A stretch of 64,000 nucleotides of DNA. It comes from Tubulanus polymorphus. Its lineage: Eukaryota > Nemertea > Palaeonemertea > Tubulaniformes > Tubulanidae. Under the pieces are notes generated by a model. It saw only the letters and a list, made by a program, of their open reading frames with translations, was not told the origin of the DNA and ran no database searches. Shown here piece after piece: positions 62,876 through 64,000 of this stretch; position 1 is the stretch's first letter, and each line of letters begins with the position of its first letter. The stretch spans positions 11,677,155 to 11,741,154 of the forward strand of contig NC_134033.1 of NCBI RefSeq assembly GCF_964204645.1. Direction: 5' to 3'. The position numbers and the translations under genes are program-made.

Positions 62876-64000
62876 GTTATAACCATGGTTCCTCATTGCA
62901 TTGCATAGGAATTCAATATTTGCCCACCTAAAATCGCGTCCGATGAACTCAACAGTATTAAAACCTGATACTCGTACCAACAATTAAAACCATTTTCCGT
63001 AGAGACAAGTGTAGTAAAAATGAAAAAATAACACCCATATACTGAAATGCACGCAAAGAAAACAGCGCCGAATCTCGGAATGACAATAGACGCGCTGCAG
63101 TTTAAGTGCCATAGGAAAAAAACTAGGCAAGATATCTTAAAGTTTTAAAGTTCACCTGAAAGGGGGCGTTTATGCGCACAGTTGAAATGTTTGGATTTTT
63201 TAGAAAATTATTTCTGAAAATAACGAACTTCAAAGTTCAGTACCCTGGATTTCTATGCGCACGGCAAAAACTGACCACCGATTTTTATATCGATCTCATG
63301 TCGCATTGTTGCAAATTCTAAAAATGATTTTTACATAACTGAATACTAGAGATTCACGCGGTTTGAATGTTGCTGAAACTGTCAAAATCCATCCACGGAC
63401 AGATGAACTATGATACAACACACATCACGGATAGTTTAAAAAAAAAAAGAAAAAAAATGACCCAACAATACGGGACGAAAGTACCCTTACAAAATGACGG
63501 CTAGCAACTGTAAAATGGTTTATTAACATCAGTTAGATACACACATAGAAATCATCATGTCAAGTGAAAAAGCCGCCATTTGCTGTCCGCCATCGGTGCA
63601 CCTCCATTTTTGGCTATCTCCCGTAAATAAACGCTGATTTCGTTGTGAGATATTTGTCGTTTAGTGGTGGTTCTAAGCTCGCAGGAAGCGGAACGACTTC
63701 TATAGTTTTTATTAAATTTCATGTAAATTGGTTGAGAATATTCTGAAATGCAGTCCATTGAAGTGGAGAGGTAATTTTCAGATTGACGATTAGTTGCCAC
63801 CTTTGTTTTTTTATTACAGGGATACTGTCCTCTACCATCGGTGTAAGTTACCAATTTGGCAATCCATGGAAGCCCGTATCGACAGTGGCCTGACATCCGG
63901 GCCAATTAAATTCAATTGAGTGTGTTTTGATTTACTACTTATTGTTATCGTTGATCGATTGTCAACTTAAGAAGGTTTCAGGTTCGAATTCCTGATTTTT

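Larger units (their letters stand above)
52405..64000. repeat. Tandem duplication unit 6 (runs to window edge)
   Basis: Third recent copy, enlarged by the 1.3-kb DNA element at 61333-62633 and the small hairpin insertion at 62843-62875. The window ends in sequence equivalent to about 41475, so the unit is nearly complete and a seventh gene may follow to the right. Confidence 0.75.

Overview
This is a eukaryotic (metazoan) window: AT-rich, intron-rich, with canonical GT..AG splice sites and several transposon remnants. The protein families (secreted EGF, VWD, C8 and TIL modules, a CAP-domain exon, chymotrypsin-fold protease exons) and the repeats suggest a marine invertebrate, plausibly a mollusc or another lophotrochozoan. 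The species cannot be fixed from the sequence alone.

The window is dominated by a head-to-tail array of six paralogous genes, all on the minus strand: gene 1 (2963-8816), gene 2 (11235-17816), gene 3 (20819-28646), gene 4 (31636-37441), gene 5 (42124-48060) and gene 6 (52798-58506). I assembled each from splice sites. In every gene the intron phases agree and the joined length is a multiple of three with no internal stop, giving predicted proteins of 827, 987, 1456, 784, 777 and 741 residues. The shared plan is: signal peptide split by intron 1; one or two pairs of EGF modules; a small Cys module (PPDPC..PC); an EGF; VWD in two exons; a 42-nt exon encoding a furin-type RRKR site; C8; TIL; two EGFs; a Thr/Ser/Pro linker; and a C-terminal two-exon domain that I cannot name. 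The linker is a 21-bp coding VNTR ranging from about 20 residues (genes 1, 4, 5, 6) to about 160 (gene 2) and more than 600 (gene 3). The architecture suggests a secreted mucin-like or adhesive/mucus structural protein; that role is inference.

Between the genes lie co-duplicated remains of a chymotrypsin-fold serine protease: an intact-looking GDSGGP exon at 18842-19075, truncated copies in other units, and an IVGG/AHC exon with an in-frame stop in units 4-6. Units 4, 5 and 6 (about 10.5 kb each) are recent tandem copies carrying the same LINE 3' fragments. Unit 6 also has a 1.3-kb foldback-like DNA element with an apparent 7-8 bp target duplication, a tiny hairpin insertion, loss of one EGF exon, and a C8-VWD tract that resembles gene 3 rather than gene 5 (gene conversion). 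A 170-bp noncoding block is identical, or one base different, upstream of genes 2, 4, 5 and 6 although its flanks have diverged; it is the best regulatory candidate here.

At the left edge are the first exon of a CAP/SCP secreted protein (minus strand), a possible last exon of a plus-strand gene ending in a PDZ-ligand-like tail, and a small inverted-repeat element.
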